Assembly (NCBI GenBank): GCA_964631375.1
Contig: CAZVYQ010000006.1
Coordinates: forward strand, 21,678 to 85,677
Direction: 5' to 3'
DNA: 64,000 nt
Origin: JAAYYM01 sp964631375
GTDB taxonomy: Bacteria; Bacillota; Clostridia; Lachnospirales; Lachnospiraceae
Shown here: in pieces, positions 8,188 through 16,773 of the stretch
Position numbering within the stretch: position 1 is the stretch's first letter
How the letters are laid out: every line of letters begins with the position of its first letter
Translations under genes and position numbers: made by a program
The notes under the pieces: model-generated
What the model was told of the DNA's origin: nothing
The model's database searches: none
The model's input: only the letters and a program-made list of their open reading frames with translations

Positions 8188-10493
8188 ATAGCTTCCTTTA
8201 TGACATCATCCATCGTTTCAATATATACGATGCGAAGTCCTTGTTTGATTTCATCTGATATCTCCTCGATATCCCGTTCATTCTTTTTCGGTACCAGCAC
8301 AGTTTTAATCCTTGCATTCTTGGCAGCGAGAATCTTTTCCTTCAAGCCTCCGATCGGTAACACTCTGCCTCGCAGTGTGATCTCTCCGGTCATTGCCACG
8401 CTGGCCTTTACCGGCTTCTCAATAATGGCAGAGAGTAGAGCGGTTGCCATCGTGATACCTGCACTTGGACCATCCTTTGGAACAGATCCCTGAGGAATAT
8501 GAATGTGAAAATCATGCTTTTTGAAGTAATCTCCTGCAATCTTGTATCTGGGGCTGATGGAACGAATATAACTGATTCCGATCTGGGCAGATTCCTTCAT
8601 AACATCTCCGAGCTGTCCGGTCAACAGCAGTTCACCCTTACCCGGCATGATATTTACTTCAATCTGAAGGGTATCTCCTCCGACACTTGTCCACGCAAGT
8701 CCGCGTACGATACCGATCTCATCCAGCTCATTTGCCATATCATACTGATAGCGTTCTTTACCCAGAAACTTCTCTAAATGATTCTCTGTGACTCTTACCT
8801 GTTTTTTATGATTTTGCCAGATCTCACGTGCACTTTTACGACAGATCTCACCGATCTTGCGCTCCAGTTGTCTGACACCAGCTTCCTTGGTGTAGTTACG
8901 TGCAATTCGTTCCAGTGCTTTATCCTGTATCACAAGCTGTCCCGGCTTAATTCCATGTCGCTCCATCTGCTTCTTCAGCAGATGTTCCTTGGCGATATGT
9001 ACCTTTTCATTTTCCGTGTAACTGGTAACCTCGATCAGTTCCATTCTGTCAAGCAAAGGTCTCGGAATGTCTGCAACTGAATTGGCTGTTGCTATGAATA
9101 GCACCTCCGAGAGATCAATCGGCACCTCAATGTAATGATCTCGAAACCTCTCATTCTGTTCTGCATCCAGAACCTCCAGCAGTGCAGATGCCGTATCGCC
9201 TTTATAATCCTTGCTCATTTTATCGATCTCATCTAATAGAATCAACGGATTTTTCACACCGGCATGTTTCAGACCGGTAGCTATTCGTCCCGGCATTGCT
9301 CCGACATAGGTCTTTCTGTGTCCTCTGATTTCAGCCTCGTCACGCACTCCGCCAAGTGAAATCCTGACATACTTTTTACCCAGTGCCCTGGCTACTGATT
9401 TTGCGATAGAGGTCTTGCCTGTTCCGGGAGGTCCCGCCAGGCAAATGATCGGACTATTTCCCTTCTTGGTCAGGTTTCTGACAGCAAGGAACTCTAACAT
9501 CCTTTCCTTGACCTTCTCCAGTCCATAATGATCCTCATTTAATATTTTTTCAGCGTTTAAGAGATCTTTATTATCCTTGGAGGTCTTGCTCCAAGGCATA
9601 TCCAGCAGAGTTTCTATATAACCGCGAGACACAGCACTTTCAGAAGAATTTGTGGAGATCTGTCTGAACCTTGCAATCTCTCTTCCTATTTTATCCTTAA
9701 CTTCAGAGGGTGCATGAAGCTTTTTCAATGCTTCTTCGTACCGGTCAGCATCGGACAGAGCATTGTCCTCTCCCAATTCTTCTCTGATATATTGTAGCTG
9801 TTCTCTCAGCAGATATTCCTTTTGGTTCTTGTCGACACGTTCCTTGACCTGTTCCTGAATACCCTTTCGAATATTCATGATTTCGAGATCATTCATCAGC
9901 ACGGTGATCAATTCATTAAAACGTTCCCGTTCGTCTATCGCTTCCAGCAGCGTCTGTCTCGCATCTACATCCATGGGGAGATTAATAGAAATATAGTCTA
10001 CCAGCTCACCTATATTCTGTGTCTCCGCAAACTGTCTCTCTATTGTCTTCCCAATACGGGGATTAAATTTCAGATACTGAGCCATCAGATCCTTTAAAGT
10101 TCCAATCATAGCGGCTCTTTCTGTTTCGTTCAGTTCATCCTTTGGCTTTCCATAGGTCTTCACTAACGTCATCAGACAATCAGAATCTTCTCCTACTGAT
10201 AATAGTTCTGCCCTCATCTGTGCTTCAACAAGTACCCGCACGATGTGGTTGGGCAGCTTTAAGACCTGTTTGATCTGGGCAATCGTTCCCACTGTATGCA
10301 GATCCCCAATTACCGGATCGGTGATCTCTGCCTGTTTCTGTTTGACGAGGAACAATGTTTGATCCTTTACCATGGCTCTCTCCACGGCATGAATCGATTT
10401 GTCCCTGTCAATATCAAAATGTACGATCATTCCCGGCATAATGGTCAGCCCTCTGAGTGCAACTGCTGGCAGAGTTTTTCTAATACTTCTCAT
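8184..10493 (-). CDS. lon: ATP-dependent protease Lon (LonA)
   Basis: The protein is 769 residues with the LonA layout: N-terminal substrate-binding domain (about 1-200), AAA+ module with Walker A GPPGTGKT near residue 355, and C-terminal serine-lysine peptidase with the catalytic Ser677 in KDGPSAG. It degrades misfolded and regulatory proteins in the cytoplasm. Three start codons lie close together, GTG at 10499, TTG at 10496 and ATG at 10493, all behind AGGAG; ATG is chosen, with a spacing of about ten bases. It lies downstream of clpX, with a hairpin between them, and overlaps ysxC by four bases. Confidence 0.96.
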   Translation of the reverse strand: MRSIRKTLPAVALRGLTIMPGMIVHFDIDRDKSIHAVERAMVKDQTLFLVKQKQAEITDPVIGDLHTVGTIAQIKQVLKLPNHIVRVLVEAQMRAELLSVGEDSDCLMTLVKTYGKPKDELNETERAAMIGTLKDLMAQYLKFNPRIGKTIERQFAETQNIGELVDYISINLPMDVDARQTLLEAIDERERFNELITVLMNDLEIMNIRKGIQEQVKERVDKNQKEYLLREQLQYIREELGEDNALSDADRYEEALKKLHAPSEVKDKIGREIARFRQISTNSSESAVSRGYIETLLDMPWSKTSKDNKDLLNAEKILNEDHYGLEKVKERMLEFLAVRNLTKKGNSPIICLAGPPGTGKTSIAKSVARALGKKYVRISLGGVRDEAEIRGHRKTYVGAMPGRIATGLKHAGVKNPLILLDEIDKMSKDYKGDTASALLEVLDAEQNERFRDHYIEVPIDLSEVLFIATANSVADIPRPLLDRMELIEVTSYTENEKVHIAKEHLLKKQMERHGIKPGQLVIQDKALERIARNYTKEAGVRQLERKIGEICRKSAREIWQNHKKQVRVTENHLEKFLGKERYQYDMANELDEIGIVRGLAWTSVGGDTLQIEVNIMPGKGELLLTGQLGDVMKESAQIGISYIRSISPRYKIAGDYFKKHDFHIHIPQGSVPKDGPSAGITMATALLSAIIEKPVKASVAMTGEITLRGRVLPIGGLKEKILAAKNARIKTVLVPKKNERDIEEISDEIKQGLRIVYIETMDDVIKEAI

Positions 10494-10554
10494 CAACACG
10501 ATTCTCCTATTTTAGTGCTTGTGACATAAACCAATTATATGTTGATAAACACAA

Positions 10555-10576
10555 CGCCACCATAAAACAGGTGGCG
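10555..10576 (-). terminator. hairpin terminator or attenuator between clpX and lon
   Basis: A perfect 7-bp stem (CGCCACC and GGTGGCG, 8-nt loop) is followed on the minus strand by TTGTGTTT. It lies between the clpX stop and the lon start and may separate the two transcription units partly or fully. The T-run is interrupted, so strength is uncertain. Confidence 0.55.
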
Positions 10577-10598
10577 GTGATATCTCGATATTACTATA

Positions 10599-11858
10599 CT
10601 ATTTTGCTTCCTTCATTCTTTCCTCATGTGCGATCAAAGGACCACTTGTTCCTTCCACCGTTTCCTTCGTAATGACACAACTCTCAATCGTCTCATCAGA
10701 CGGAATCTCGTACATCAGGTCGAGCATCAGCTTTTCCATGATCGAGCGAAGGCCTCTGGCACCTGTCTTTCTCTTGAGTGCCTTCTCTGCAATCAGTTCT
10801 ATCGCTTCCGGCTCAAAGGATAACTTCACATCATCCATCTCGAACATCTTTTTATACTGCTTTGTAATTGCGTTCTTGGGTTCCTTCAGGATACGAACCA
10901 AAGCATCCTTATCCAGAGCTTCCAGTGAAACATTGATCGGCACACGTCCGACGAACTCTGGTATCAGGCCAAATTTGGTCAAATCCTCTGGCATGACCTG
11001 CTGCAACAGCACTCCGATTTCTTTTTCTTTTTTATCCTTGATCTCGGCATTAAAGCCAATTGATTTTTTATCCAGTCTGGCTTCAACGATCTTATCCAGT
11101 CCTTCAAACGCACCACCACAGATGAACAAAATATTGGTCGTATCGATCTGTATCAGCTCCTGATGTGGATGCTTTCTTCCACCCTGTGGCGGAACACTTG
11201 CCACTGTTCCCTCAAGAATCTTCAAAAGTGCCTGCTGTACTCCTTCACCTGATACATCACGGGTAATGGATACATTTTCTCCCTTGCGTGTGATCTTATC
11301 GATCTCATCCATATAAATAATGCCATACTGTGCACGCTCAATATCATAATCAGCAGCCTGAATGATCTTTAACAAAATATTCTCAACATCTTCGCCTACA
11401 TACCCTGCCTCTGTCAATGCTGTTGCATCTGCAATCGCAAATGGTACATTGATGATCTTAGCCAGTGTCTGAGCCAATAATGTCTTGCCGCTTCCTGTCG
11501 GTCCCAGCATGATAATATTACTTTTCTGAAGCTCTACACCCAGATCCTTGCCTGCCGTAATGCGTTTATAATGATTGTAAACTGCAACAGAAAGTACCTT
11601 TTTCGCTTCCTCTTGTCCAATTACATACTCATCCAGAAACTCCTTGATCTCACGCGGCTTTAGCAGATTAATATCTACATCTTCTGAAGGATGTTCATCC
11701 TGTTCGTATTCCTCTTCAATGATATCCATACAGATATCAATACATTCATCGCATATATATGCACCATTCGGTCCTGCGATCAGCTTGCGAACCTGATCCT
11801 GGGTCTTATTACAAAAGGAACATCTTATCTTGTCGTCATTACCCTTGCTTGACATCAT
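10599..11858 (-). CDS. clpX: ATP-dependent Clp protease ATP-binding subunit ClpX
   Basis: The 419-residue protein begins with the ClpX zinc-binding domain: CSFC near residue 13 and CDEC near 35. The AAA+ module follows, with Walker A GPTGSGKT near residue 120, Walker B YMDEID and the GYVGED pore loop. ClpX unfolds substrates and feeds them into the ClpP chamber. Two adjacent ATG codons (11858 and 11855) are possible. The gene starts three bases after the clpP stop, so the two are one operon. Confidence 0.97.
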   Translation of the reverse strand: MMSSKGNDDKIRCSFCNKTQDQVRKLIAGPNGAYICDECIDICMDIIEEEYEQDEHPSEDVDINLLKPREIKEFLDEYVIGQEEAKKVLSVAVYNHYKRITAGKDLGVELQKSNIIMLGPTGSGKTLLAQTLAKIINVPFAIADATALTEAGYVGEDVENILLKIIQAADYDIERAQYGIIYMDEIDKITRKGENVSITRDVSGEGVQQALLKILEGTVASVPPQGGRKHPHQELIQIDTTNILFICGGAFEGLDKIVEARLDKKSIGFNAEIKDKKEKEIGVLLQQVMPEDLTKFGLIPEFVGRVPINVSLEALDKDALVRILKEPKNAITKQYKKMFEMDDVKLSFEPEAIELIAEKALKRKTGARGLRSIMEKLMLDLMYEIPSDETIESCVITKETVEGTSGPLIAHEERMKEAK

Positions 11859-11861
11859 ATT

Positions 11862-12455
11862 TTACTTTTCTACTCCTCTGTTTGTTACAACACTGTCAAT
11901 CAGACCATATTCCATAGCTTCTTTGGCAGACATCCAGTTATCTCTGTCTGTAGCTTTGGCAATCTCTTCAACTGATTTTCCTGTGTTCTCTGCCAAAATA
12001 CTATTTAACAAAGCTTTTGTCTTAGCCATATGTGCAGCAGCGATCTGGATCTCTGTTTCCTGTCCTTTTGCTCCGCCTAATGGCTGGTGAATCATAATCT
12101 CTGCATTCGGAAGTGCCAATCTCTTGCCCTTTGCTCCGCCTGCCAAAAGAAATGCTCCAAAACTGGCGGCCATGCCGAGACACATTGTTGACACATCACA
12201 TTTGATATAATTCATTGTATCATAGATTGCAAATCCTGCGCTCACTGAGCCTCCCGGACTGTTGATATATAGATGAATATCCTTTTCCGGATCCTCTGCC
12301 TCAAGGAACAGTAACTGTGCTACTACAACGCTTGCAACAGCATCATTTACTTCCTCTCCCAGGAAAATAATTCTTTCTTTTAATAATCTTGAATAGATAT
12401 CGTAGGAACGTTCTCCACGACTCGTCTGTTCAATGACATAAGGTACTAAACTCAT
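11862..12455 (-). CDS. clpP: ATP-dependent Clp protease proteolytic subunit ClpP
   Basis: The protein is 197 residues, the standard ClpP length. The catalytic triad is visible: Ser98 in GMAASFG, His123 in MIHQPLGG and Asp171 in TDRDNW. It forms the tetradecameric peptidase that works with ClpX, encoded directly downstream. The site GAAGGAAG precedes the start, and tig is 30 bases upstream. No CtsR or CIRCE operator was seen in the short gap. Confidence 0.97.
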   Translation of the reverse strand: MSLVPYVIEQTSRGERSYDIYSRLLKERIIFLGEEVNDAVASVVVAQLLFLEAEDPEKDIHLYINSPGGSVSAGFAIYDTMNYIKCDVSTMCLGMAASFGAFLLAGGAKGKRLALPNAEIMIHQPLGGAKGQETEIQIAAAHMAKTKALLNSILAENTGKSVEEIAKATDRDNWMSAKEAMEYGLIDSVVTNRGVEK

Positions 12456-12485
12456 ACTGCTTCCTTCTTTCTTGTCAATATCTGA

Positions 12486-13901
12486 TTAATCTTCTTTCTT
12501 AGATGCTTTTTTTGTTTCCTTAGCATCTTCTTCTGTATCCTTTTTGGAAGCCTTCTTTACTTTGCTCTCTTTCACGTCAGCCTCTGCTTCTTTCTTAGCA
12601 ACCTTCTTTGCCTTGCTTTCCTTTGCCTCAGCCAGAATCAGATCTACTGCCTTTTGGATCGCAATATCTGTCTCAATCTGCTCTTTCTCATAGTCTCCTA
12701 CGATCTCTTTGAGCTTATCTACTTCCATCTGATACATGCCAGCCATCTTTTCTAATTCTGCTGCATATTCCTCATCTGTTACCTTAATATCCTCAGCCTT
12801 TACGATTGCTTCCAGTACCAGTCTGCTCTGGATACGTTTGAGTGCTGCAGGCTTCATCTGCTCCAGGAATTTCTCACTTGTCAGACCTGTAAACTGGAAG
12901 TACTGTTCCAGTGAAAGTCCCTGTTGCTGTAATCTCTGTGCATAATCCTCTGCCATCTGACGTGTCTGTGTCTCGAGCATCGGATCAGGAATGTCCATCT
13001 TAGAATCTGCAATGATTGCTTCAATCACTGCGTCTTCCTTTTGATTCTTTGCTTCCTTTTCTTTTCTTTCGCCGATGTTCTTTTTCACATCAGCCTTATA
13101 TTCTTCTAATGTATCAAATTCTGATACTTCACTTGCGAATTCGTCATCCAGCTCAGGAAGTTCCTTTTCCTTGATTTCCTTGACGGTTACCTTAAACATT
13201 GCAGGCTTTCCTGCAAGTTCCTCTGCCTGATACTCCTCAGGGAAGGTTACATTGACTTCTGTCTCTTCATTTAATTTTGCACCGATCAGCTGCGTCTCAA
13301 ATCCCGGAATAAATGCGTTGGAACCGATTGTCAGCGGATAATTTTCACCCTTGCCGCCATCAAATGCTTTGCCATCTACGAAGCCTTCAAAATCGATCAC
13401 CGTCATATCGCCGTCTTTTACTGCACGATCCTCTACGCTGATGGTTCTGGCATTATTCTCACGTTCCTTGTTGATCTCAGCAAGAATCTCATCATCTGTG
13501 ACATCAACGTCCATCTTTTCTACCGATACACCCTTGTATTTACCAAGTGCAACCTCCGGCTTCAGTGCCACTTCAGCCGTAAAAATAAAAGGTTTACCCT
13601 TTTCCAGTTGAACAACATCGATCTTAGGCTGCGAAACCACCTCGAGTTCCTTATCCTCACTCAGAGCCTTTTCATATGCATCCGGAATCAGAATATTTGC
13701 AGCATCCTCATAGAAAATCTCAGGACCATACATCTTTTCAAGCATCTGCTGAGGAACCTTTCCCTTTCTGAATCCGGGAACGCTCATTTTACCTTTATTC
13801 TTCTGATAAGCCTTTGTCATTGCCTGACTTAATTCCTCTGCAGAAGCCTCTATCGTCAGCTTCGCCATGTTCTTTTCCAACTTTTCTACCTGTAAACCCA
13901 T
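12486..13901 (-). CDS. tig: trigger factor, ribosome-associated chaperone with charged C-terminal tail
   Basis: The protein is 471 residues with the usual three domains: an N-terminal ribosome-binding domain carrying GFRKGKVP near residue 45, a central FKBP-type prolyl isomerase domain (about 150-245) and an alpha-helical C-terminal chaperone domain. It meets nascent chains at the ribosome exit. The last 45 or so residues are unusual: a Lys/Glu/Asp/Ala-rich, repeat-like tail with motifs such as KESKAKK and KKASKKD, absent from most family members. The start has AAGGAGG eight bases upstream. It heads the tig-clpP-clpX group. Confidence 0.95.
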   Translation of the reverse strand: MGLQVEKLEKNMAKLTIEASAEELSQAMTKAYQKNKGKMSVPGFRKGKVPQQMLEKMYGPEIFYEDAANILIPDAYEKALSEDKELEVVSQPKIDVVQLEKGKPFIFTAEVALKPEVALGKYKGVSVEKMDVDVTDDEILAEINKERENNARTISVEDRAVKDGDMTVIDFEGFVDGKAFDGGKGENYPLTIGSNAFIPGFETQLIGAKLNEETEVNVTFPEEYQAEELAGKPAMFKVTVKEIKEKELPELDDEFASEVSEFDTLEEYKADVKKNIGERKEKEAKNQKEDAVIEAIIADSKMDIPDPMLETQTRQMAEDYAQRLQQQGLSLEQYFQFTGLTSEKFLEQMKPAALKRIQSRLVLEAIVKAEDIKVTDEEYAAELEKMAGMYQMEVDKLKEIVGDYEKEQIETDIAIQKAVDLILAEAKESKAKKVAKKEAEADVKESKVKKASKKDTEEDAKETKKASKKED

Positions 13902-13970
13902 TTAGTACTTCCTCCTTAAATTATGTACGCGACTCTTATTTCATTTCGGTATCATATTGTTATGCACGGT

Positions 13971-14018
13971 AAAAAATCCCCATGCTTACAGTCATTGTAA
14001 CATTATAGCATAGGGATT
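13971..14018 (-). terminator. rho-independent terminator upstream of tig
   Basis: On the minus strand AATCCC-ATGCT pairs with AGCAT-GGGATT around a loop of about 20 nt, with one mismatch, followed by six T. It would end transcripts coming from the MerR gene side before the tig promoter. Confidence 0.7.
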
Positions 14019-14055
14019 CCCAAAATACCAGCATTTTTATCTTGTGGGATTGTGA

Positions 14056-14155
14056 NNNNNNNNNNNNNNNNNNNNNNNNNNNNNNNNNNNNNNNNNNNNN
14101 NNNNNNNNNNNNNNNNNNNNNNNNNNNNNNNNNNNNNNNNNNNNNNNNNNNNNNN
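14056..14155. other. assembly gap of 100 N with matching flanks
   Basis: The 14 bases before the gap (14042-14055, TTGTGGGATTGTGA) are identical to the 14 bases after it (14156-14169). This pattern is expected when two overlapping contig ends were scaffolded rather than merged. The rest of the 316-base gene-free stretch 13902-14217 holds the terminator above and the tig ribosome binding site; no gene is seen. Confidence 0.9.
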
Positions 14156-14217
14156 TTGTGGGATTGTGATAATTCGATAACGTGTCTATGAAAGTTTTCT
14201 AAAATTGTCTATCAATT

Positions 14218-14943
14218 TCATTTGCAATAATATGCGATTGCCTGACCGACAAATTCCGTCGTTCCATCGCCACCTGCTGCATCAATGTTCTTCCTGAATC
14301 TCTCATCTGCCACATACATCTGCCCAAGACCCGCAAGGATCTCCTTGTTACAGGTATAGAAATGATCCGTGATTGTCTGTTGTAGTATCTTCACCTGCTG
14401 TTGAACCACTTCTGATTCCGGTGCTTCGCTTCGTAGTGTTCCAAATGCTTTGAACTGTTCCATCAACAATTCATTTTGCCTGTTCCAATCAGCCTTTCCA
14501 TAACCTGCCGTCTTCTTCTCACATTCCTGATAAGCTTCTGTGTTGCCCCAGCGTTCTCTGGCTTCCTTGGTATACGCATCAATCTCGCTTTTATCAAATG
14601 CTCTAAAATCCATTGTATTCATTCCCTTCCTCTGAATTTCAAGAGCCAGTTCTAGCAGTCCGTCCAGATGCTCCCGTTTCATGCGAAGCAGTTTGATCTG
14701 CTGCGCGAGGGCTTCTTCACGATTGAATCGGTCACTGTCTATCATTTCCTTGATGTCCTTCAATGGAAATTCCAATTCACGAAAGAACAGAATCTGCTGC
14801 AGTCTCTCCAGTGCTGCCTCATCATACAGTCTGTAGTTGGCCTCAGTCAGTTGGTCCGGATGTAACAGTCCAATCTCATCATAGTAATGTAGTGTACGTA
14901 CACTGATTCCCGCAAGCTTGCTGACTTCATTGACTGTCATCAT
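14218..14943 (-). CDS. MerR-family regulator, TipA-like, with TipAS ligand-binding domain
   Basis: The protein is 241 residues. An N-terminal MerR helix-turn-helix (TVNEVSKLAGISVRTLHYYDEIGL, near residues 3-26) is followed by a coiled-coil dimerization helix (about 75-120). The C-terminal TipAS domain (about 125-241) carries the signature YTKEARERWG. TipAS proteins bind amphipathic antibiotics or other drugs and activate promoters with long spacers. GGAGG lies eight bases before the ATG at 14943. Its own promoter upstream has exactly the 19-bp spacer that MerR proteins twist into an active form, so autoregulation is likely. No drug exporter is adjacent on the same transcript. Confidence 0.93.
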   Translation of the reverse strand: MMTVNEVSKLAGISVRTLHYYDEIGLLHPDQLTEANYRLYDEAALERLQQILFFRELEFPLKDIKEMIDSDRFNREEALAQQIKLLRMKREHLDGLLELALEIQRKGMNTMDFRAFDKSEIDAYTKEARERWGNTEAYQECEKKTAGYGKADWNRQNELLMEQFKAFGTLRSEAPESEVVQQQVKILQQTITDHFYTCNKEILAGLGQMYVADERFRKNIDAAGGDGTTEFVGQAIAYYCK

Positions 14944-15021
14944 GATCTTTTCCTCCGTTTCCTTCCTGTTTCCTGATGGTCATACAATCTGACCCCGGTC
15001 TGTCTTGCTCTTGATAAATTC

Positions 15022-15052
15022 ATCCTACACTATAACGTAGCGTCAGAGTCAA
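15022..15052 (-). promoter_or_regulatory. MerR-type promoter with 19-bp spacer and operator dyad
   Basis: On the minus strand TTGACT (15047-15052) and TAGGAT (15022-15027) are separated by 19 bases. The spacer holds an inverted repeat, ACTCTGACG and CGTTATAGT (15029-15049), with seven of nine positions matching. This over-long spacer plus dyad is the classical MerR activation site. The MerR gene starts 79 bases downstream. Confidence 0.8.
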
Positions 15053-15096
15053 GGAGAATATTATATTTTTCCCTATTATATTTTATCCTGATTTTA

Positions 15097-15582
15097 TCAA
15101 TCAGGTATATCCCGTTCATCTTCATCCACAGTCCAAAAATCCAAGAACAGTATTTCATGCTTTGCGACTCTGTAATGATCAACAGTCGTCTGCTCTGTCA
15201 CATCATACTTGGTGACCATTTTGGTCTGCATCTCTTCATAATCGGGATCCAGATATCGTACCTCTTCTTCATGTCCTTCCATATAATCTGACACAAAGAT
15301 CGGATAGTATGATCCATGTTCTTCATTCTTTTGCACTAAGTTCTGTATTCCAACCTCATGAACAATGCCTTCATCATCCATATAATAATAATTATATCTT
15401 CCGATATCTGGGATCGGTGAGGAATCCTTCGCTTCATAACCTATGTACTCCCAGTCATTTTCAATGATCTCATGCTCTGTCAGTTTTCTGATGATGATCT
15501 TCCTATTCTTCTCTGATACACATCCGGTCAGTCCAGCCAGAGCAACAAGAACTGCCAGTATCACAAATATCTTTCTCTTCAT
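15097..15582 (-). CDS. small predicted lipoprotein of unknown function
   Basis: The predicted precursor is 161 residues. It starts MKRKIFVILAVLVALAGLTGC, a clear lipoprotein signal with the lipidated Cys at residue 21. The mature part is acidic, rich in Tyr, Asp and Glu, without a domain I recognise. It is probably membrane-anchored on the outside of the cell. The start at 15582 follows AGAGAAAGAG; an in-frame extension up to 15780 would bury the signal peptide and is rejected. The gene is monocistronic with its own weak promoter at 15683-15712. Confidence 0.72.
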   Translation of the reverse strand: MKRKIFVILAVLVALAGLTGCVSEKNRKIIIRKLTEHEIIENDWEYIGYEAKDSSPIPDIGRYNYYYMDDEGIVHEVGIQNLVQKNEEHGSYYPIFVSDYMEGHEEEVRYLDPDYEEMQTKMVTKYDVTEQTTVDHYRVAKHEILFLDFWTVDEDERDIPD

Positions 15583-15682
15583 TTCTCTTTCTCTTTCGTA
15601 ATTTAATCTGCTGTCTGTCCTGGTATCTGCCTTGTTGCCTTTCTCAAATGTCATTATCAATCTAACCTTACACAGCCTCAAT

Positions 15683-15712
15683 AGAATACCATACACAAGA
15701 GTTGTAATGCAA
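15683..15712 (-). promoter_or_regulatory. weak candidate promoter of the small lipoprotein gene
   Basis: TTGCAT (15707-15712) and TATTCT (15683-15688) are 18 bases apart on the minus strand. Each matches the consensus at four of six positions. Confidence 0.35.
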
Positions 15713-15736
15713 GTAGTCCTTTGATCCAGAATCCAC

Positions 15737-15764
15737 TTGTGAAAACCTGAAACTATGCTATACT
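15737..15764 (+). promoter_or_regulatory. candidate promoter of the TM1266-like regulator and ECF S gene
   Basis: TTGTGA (15737-15742) and TATACT (15759-15764) are 16 bases apart on the plus strand. Transcription would begin near 15771, about 185 bases before the first coding start, leaving a long leader. Confidence 0.55.
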
Positions 15765-15770
15765 CTAAGA

Positions 15771-15930
15771 AGGAAAACACTCTATGTCATTGACCACATT
15801 GCTCAATGACAAAGACTGTCCTGAAAATAAACATTTTTCTGAATCAAAGGATTGCCTGAGAACAAGAAGAAGTGTCAAACGCGTATGAATCGATACGTCT
15901 TTCTTGGTATATCCTTGAAAGACGTTTTTT
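15771..15930 (+). promoter_or_regulatory. structured leader, possible riboswitch or attenuator
   Basis: The leader of about 160 nt can fold into several elements: a perfect 9-bp hairpin (15785-15793 with 15803-15811), a possible closing helix ACACT/AGTGT (15777-15781 with 15871-15875), and a small hairpin CGTAT/ATACG (15882-15886 with 15893-15897). The last overlaps the 5' arm of the terminator, so it could act as an antiterminator. I do not recognise a known riboswitch class. The pairing is seen in the sequence; ligand control is inferred. Confidence 0.45.
15895..15930 (+). terminator. terminator in the leader of the TM1266-like gene
   Basis: A perfect 9-bp stem (ACGTCTTTC 15895-15903 and GAAAGACGT 15917-15925, 13-nt loop) runs directly into a T-run (15926-15930). 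It ends only 25 bases before the coding start, which fits an attenuator rather than an end-of-operon terminator. Confidence 0.75.
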
Positions 15931-15954
15931 ATGCTCAGAAGGGAGGCAGCAGCA

Positions 15955-16206
15955 TTGGAAGAAAGAGTCGCAATCATTGGCATCTTCATCTACAAAACAG
16001 AAGCAATCAATATGGTCAATGAAATCCTACACACCTATGCAAACAAAATAGTGGGACGTATGGGAATTCCCTATCGGGAGAAGTCTATTAACATTATCTC
16101 CATTATCATCAATGCATCCGCAAATGACATCAGTTCTCTTGCGGGGAAACTTGGCAGACTTGACGGAATCACCGTAAAGTCCATGCAAACAGAACTTACA
16201 CAATAA
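15955..16206 (+). CDS. TM1266-type iron-only hydrogenase system regulator
   Basis: The 83-residue protein is built like TM1266 (TIGR03959): an initial beta strand (VAIIGIF), a helix with VNEILHTYANKIVGRMGIPYRE, a second strand (INIISIIIN) and ISSLAGKLGRLDGITVKS. It is a small ferredoxin-like (ACT/NikR-like) fold associated with [FeFe] hydrogenase maturation genes HydE/F/G in many anaerobes; its molecular role is not well defined. The TTG at 15955 is chosen because GGGAGG lies eight bases upstream; the in-frame ATG at 15931 lies upstream of that site and abuts the terminator T-run. An ECF S component follows 18 bases later. No hydrogenase genes are in the window. Confidence 0.85.
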   Translation: MEERVAIIGIFIYKTEAINMVNEILHTYANKIVGRMGIPYREKSINIISIIINASANDISSLAGKLGRLDGITVKSMQTELTQ

Positions 16207-16224
16207 GAAAGAGAGGAACAAAAA

Positions 16225-16764
16225 ATGAAAATCACCACCAAACAAATCACCATCACAGCACTCATGTTGGCAATCTGCATCATCAGTCAGTTTTTCAAAA
16301 ATACCAGTGTCTTTATCACCGGCCCGATCATCAATGCCTGCCTGATCATAGCAGGCCTCGGAGCAGGTATCTATGCAGGAATCATCCTCGCAGTGATCAC
16401 CCCAATTACCTCTTTCTGGATCACCGGAAGTCCCATCATGTCAGCCATCCCTGCCATCATCCCCTGTGTCATGGTTGGAAATATCATTATTGTGATATGC
16501 AGCTGCATGTTTGATCAAAAAATCAAAAACAAAGCAGGACTGCCCATTGGATTAATTGTAGGCTCCATTGCCAAATCACTGTTCCTTGGCGTCACGATAT
16601 CGCTGATCCTAATCCCCATGATGCTTCCCGAGAAACTACTCCCTAAAATGTCCGTCTTCCAGATGACCTTCTCCGTCATTCAGTTGATCACAGCCCTCAC
16701 AGGCAGCCTGATTACCTGGCTTGTATGGCTGAGACTCGAGAAAGCCATAAGACAGGAAAGGTAA
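16225..16764 (+). CDS. ECF transporter S component, substrate unknown
   Basis: The 179-residue protein is very hydrophobic, with five to six membrane helices. The start KQITITALMLAI and the stretch FITGPIINACLIIAGLGAG fit the ECF S-component family (vitamin and trace-nutrient binding subunits that share an EcfAAT module). No EcfA or EcfT is nearby, as usual for group II systems. Co-transcription with a TM1266-type gene and a shared leader suggests a nutrient linked to hydrogenase or iron-sulfur metabolism, but this is inference. GAGAGG lies upstream of the ATG. Confidence 0.82.
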   Translation: MKITTKQITITALMLAICIISQFFKNTSVFITGPIINACLIIAGLGAGIYAGIILAVITPITSFWITGSPIMSAIPAIIPCVMVGNIIIVICSCMFDQKIKNKAGLPIGLIVGSIAKSLFLGVTISLILIPMMLPEKLLPKMSVFQMTFSVIQLITALTGSLITWLVWLRLEKAIRQER

Positions 16765-16773
16765 AGTTTGAAA

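Noticed and set aside
15087..15105. Hairpin CCTGATT/AATCAGG at the end of the small lipoprotein gene as a terminator
   Set aside because: It overlaps the stop codon region and has no T-run on the minus strand.
15765..15989. Minus-strand 74-residue frame in the leader region
   Set aside because: It overlaps the promoter, leader and terminator of the TM1266-like gene and has no ribosome binding site.
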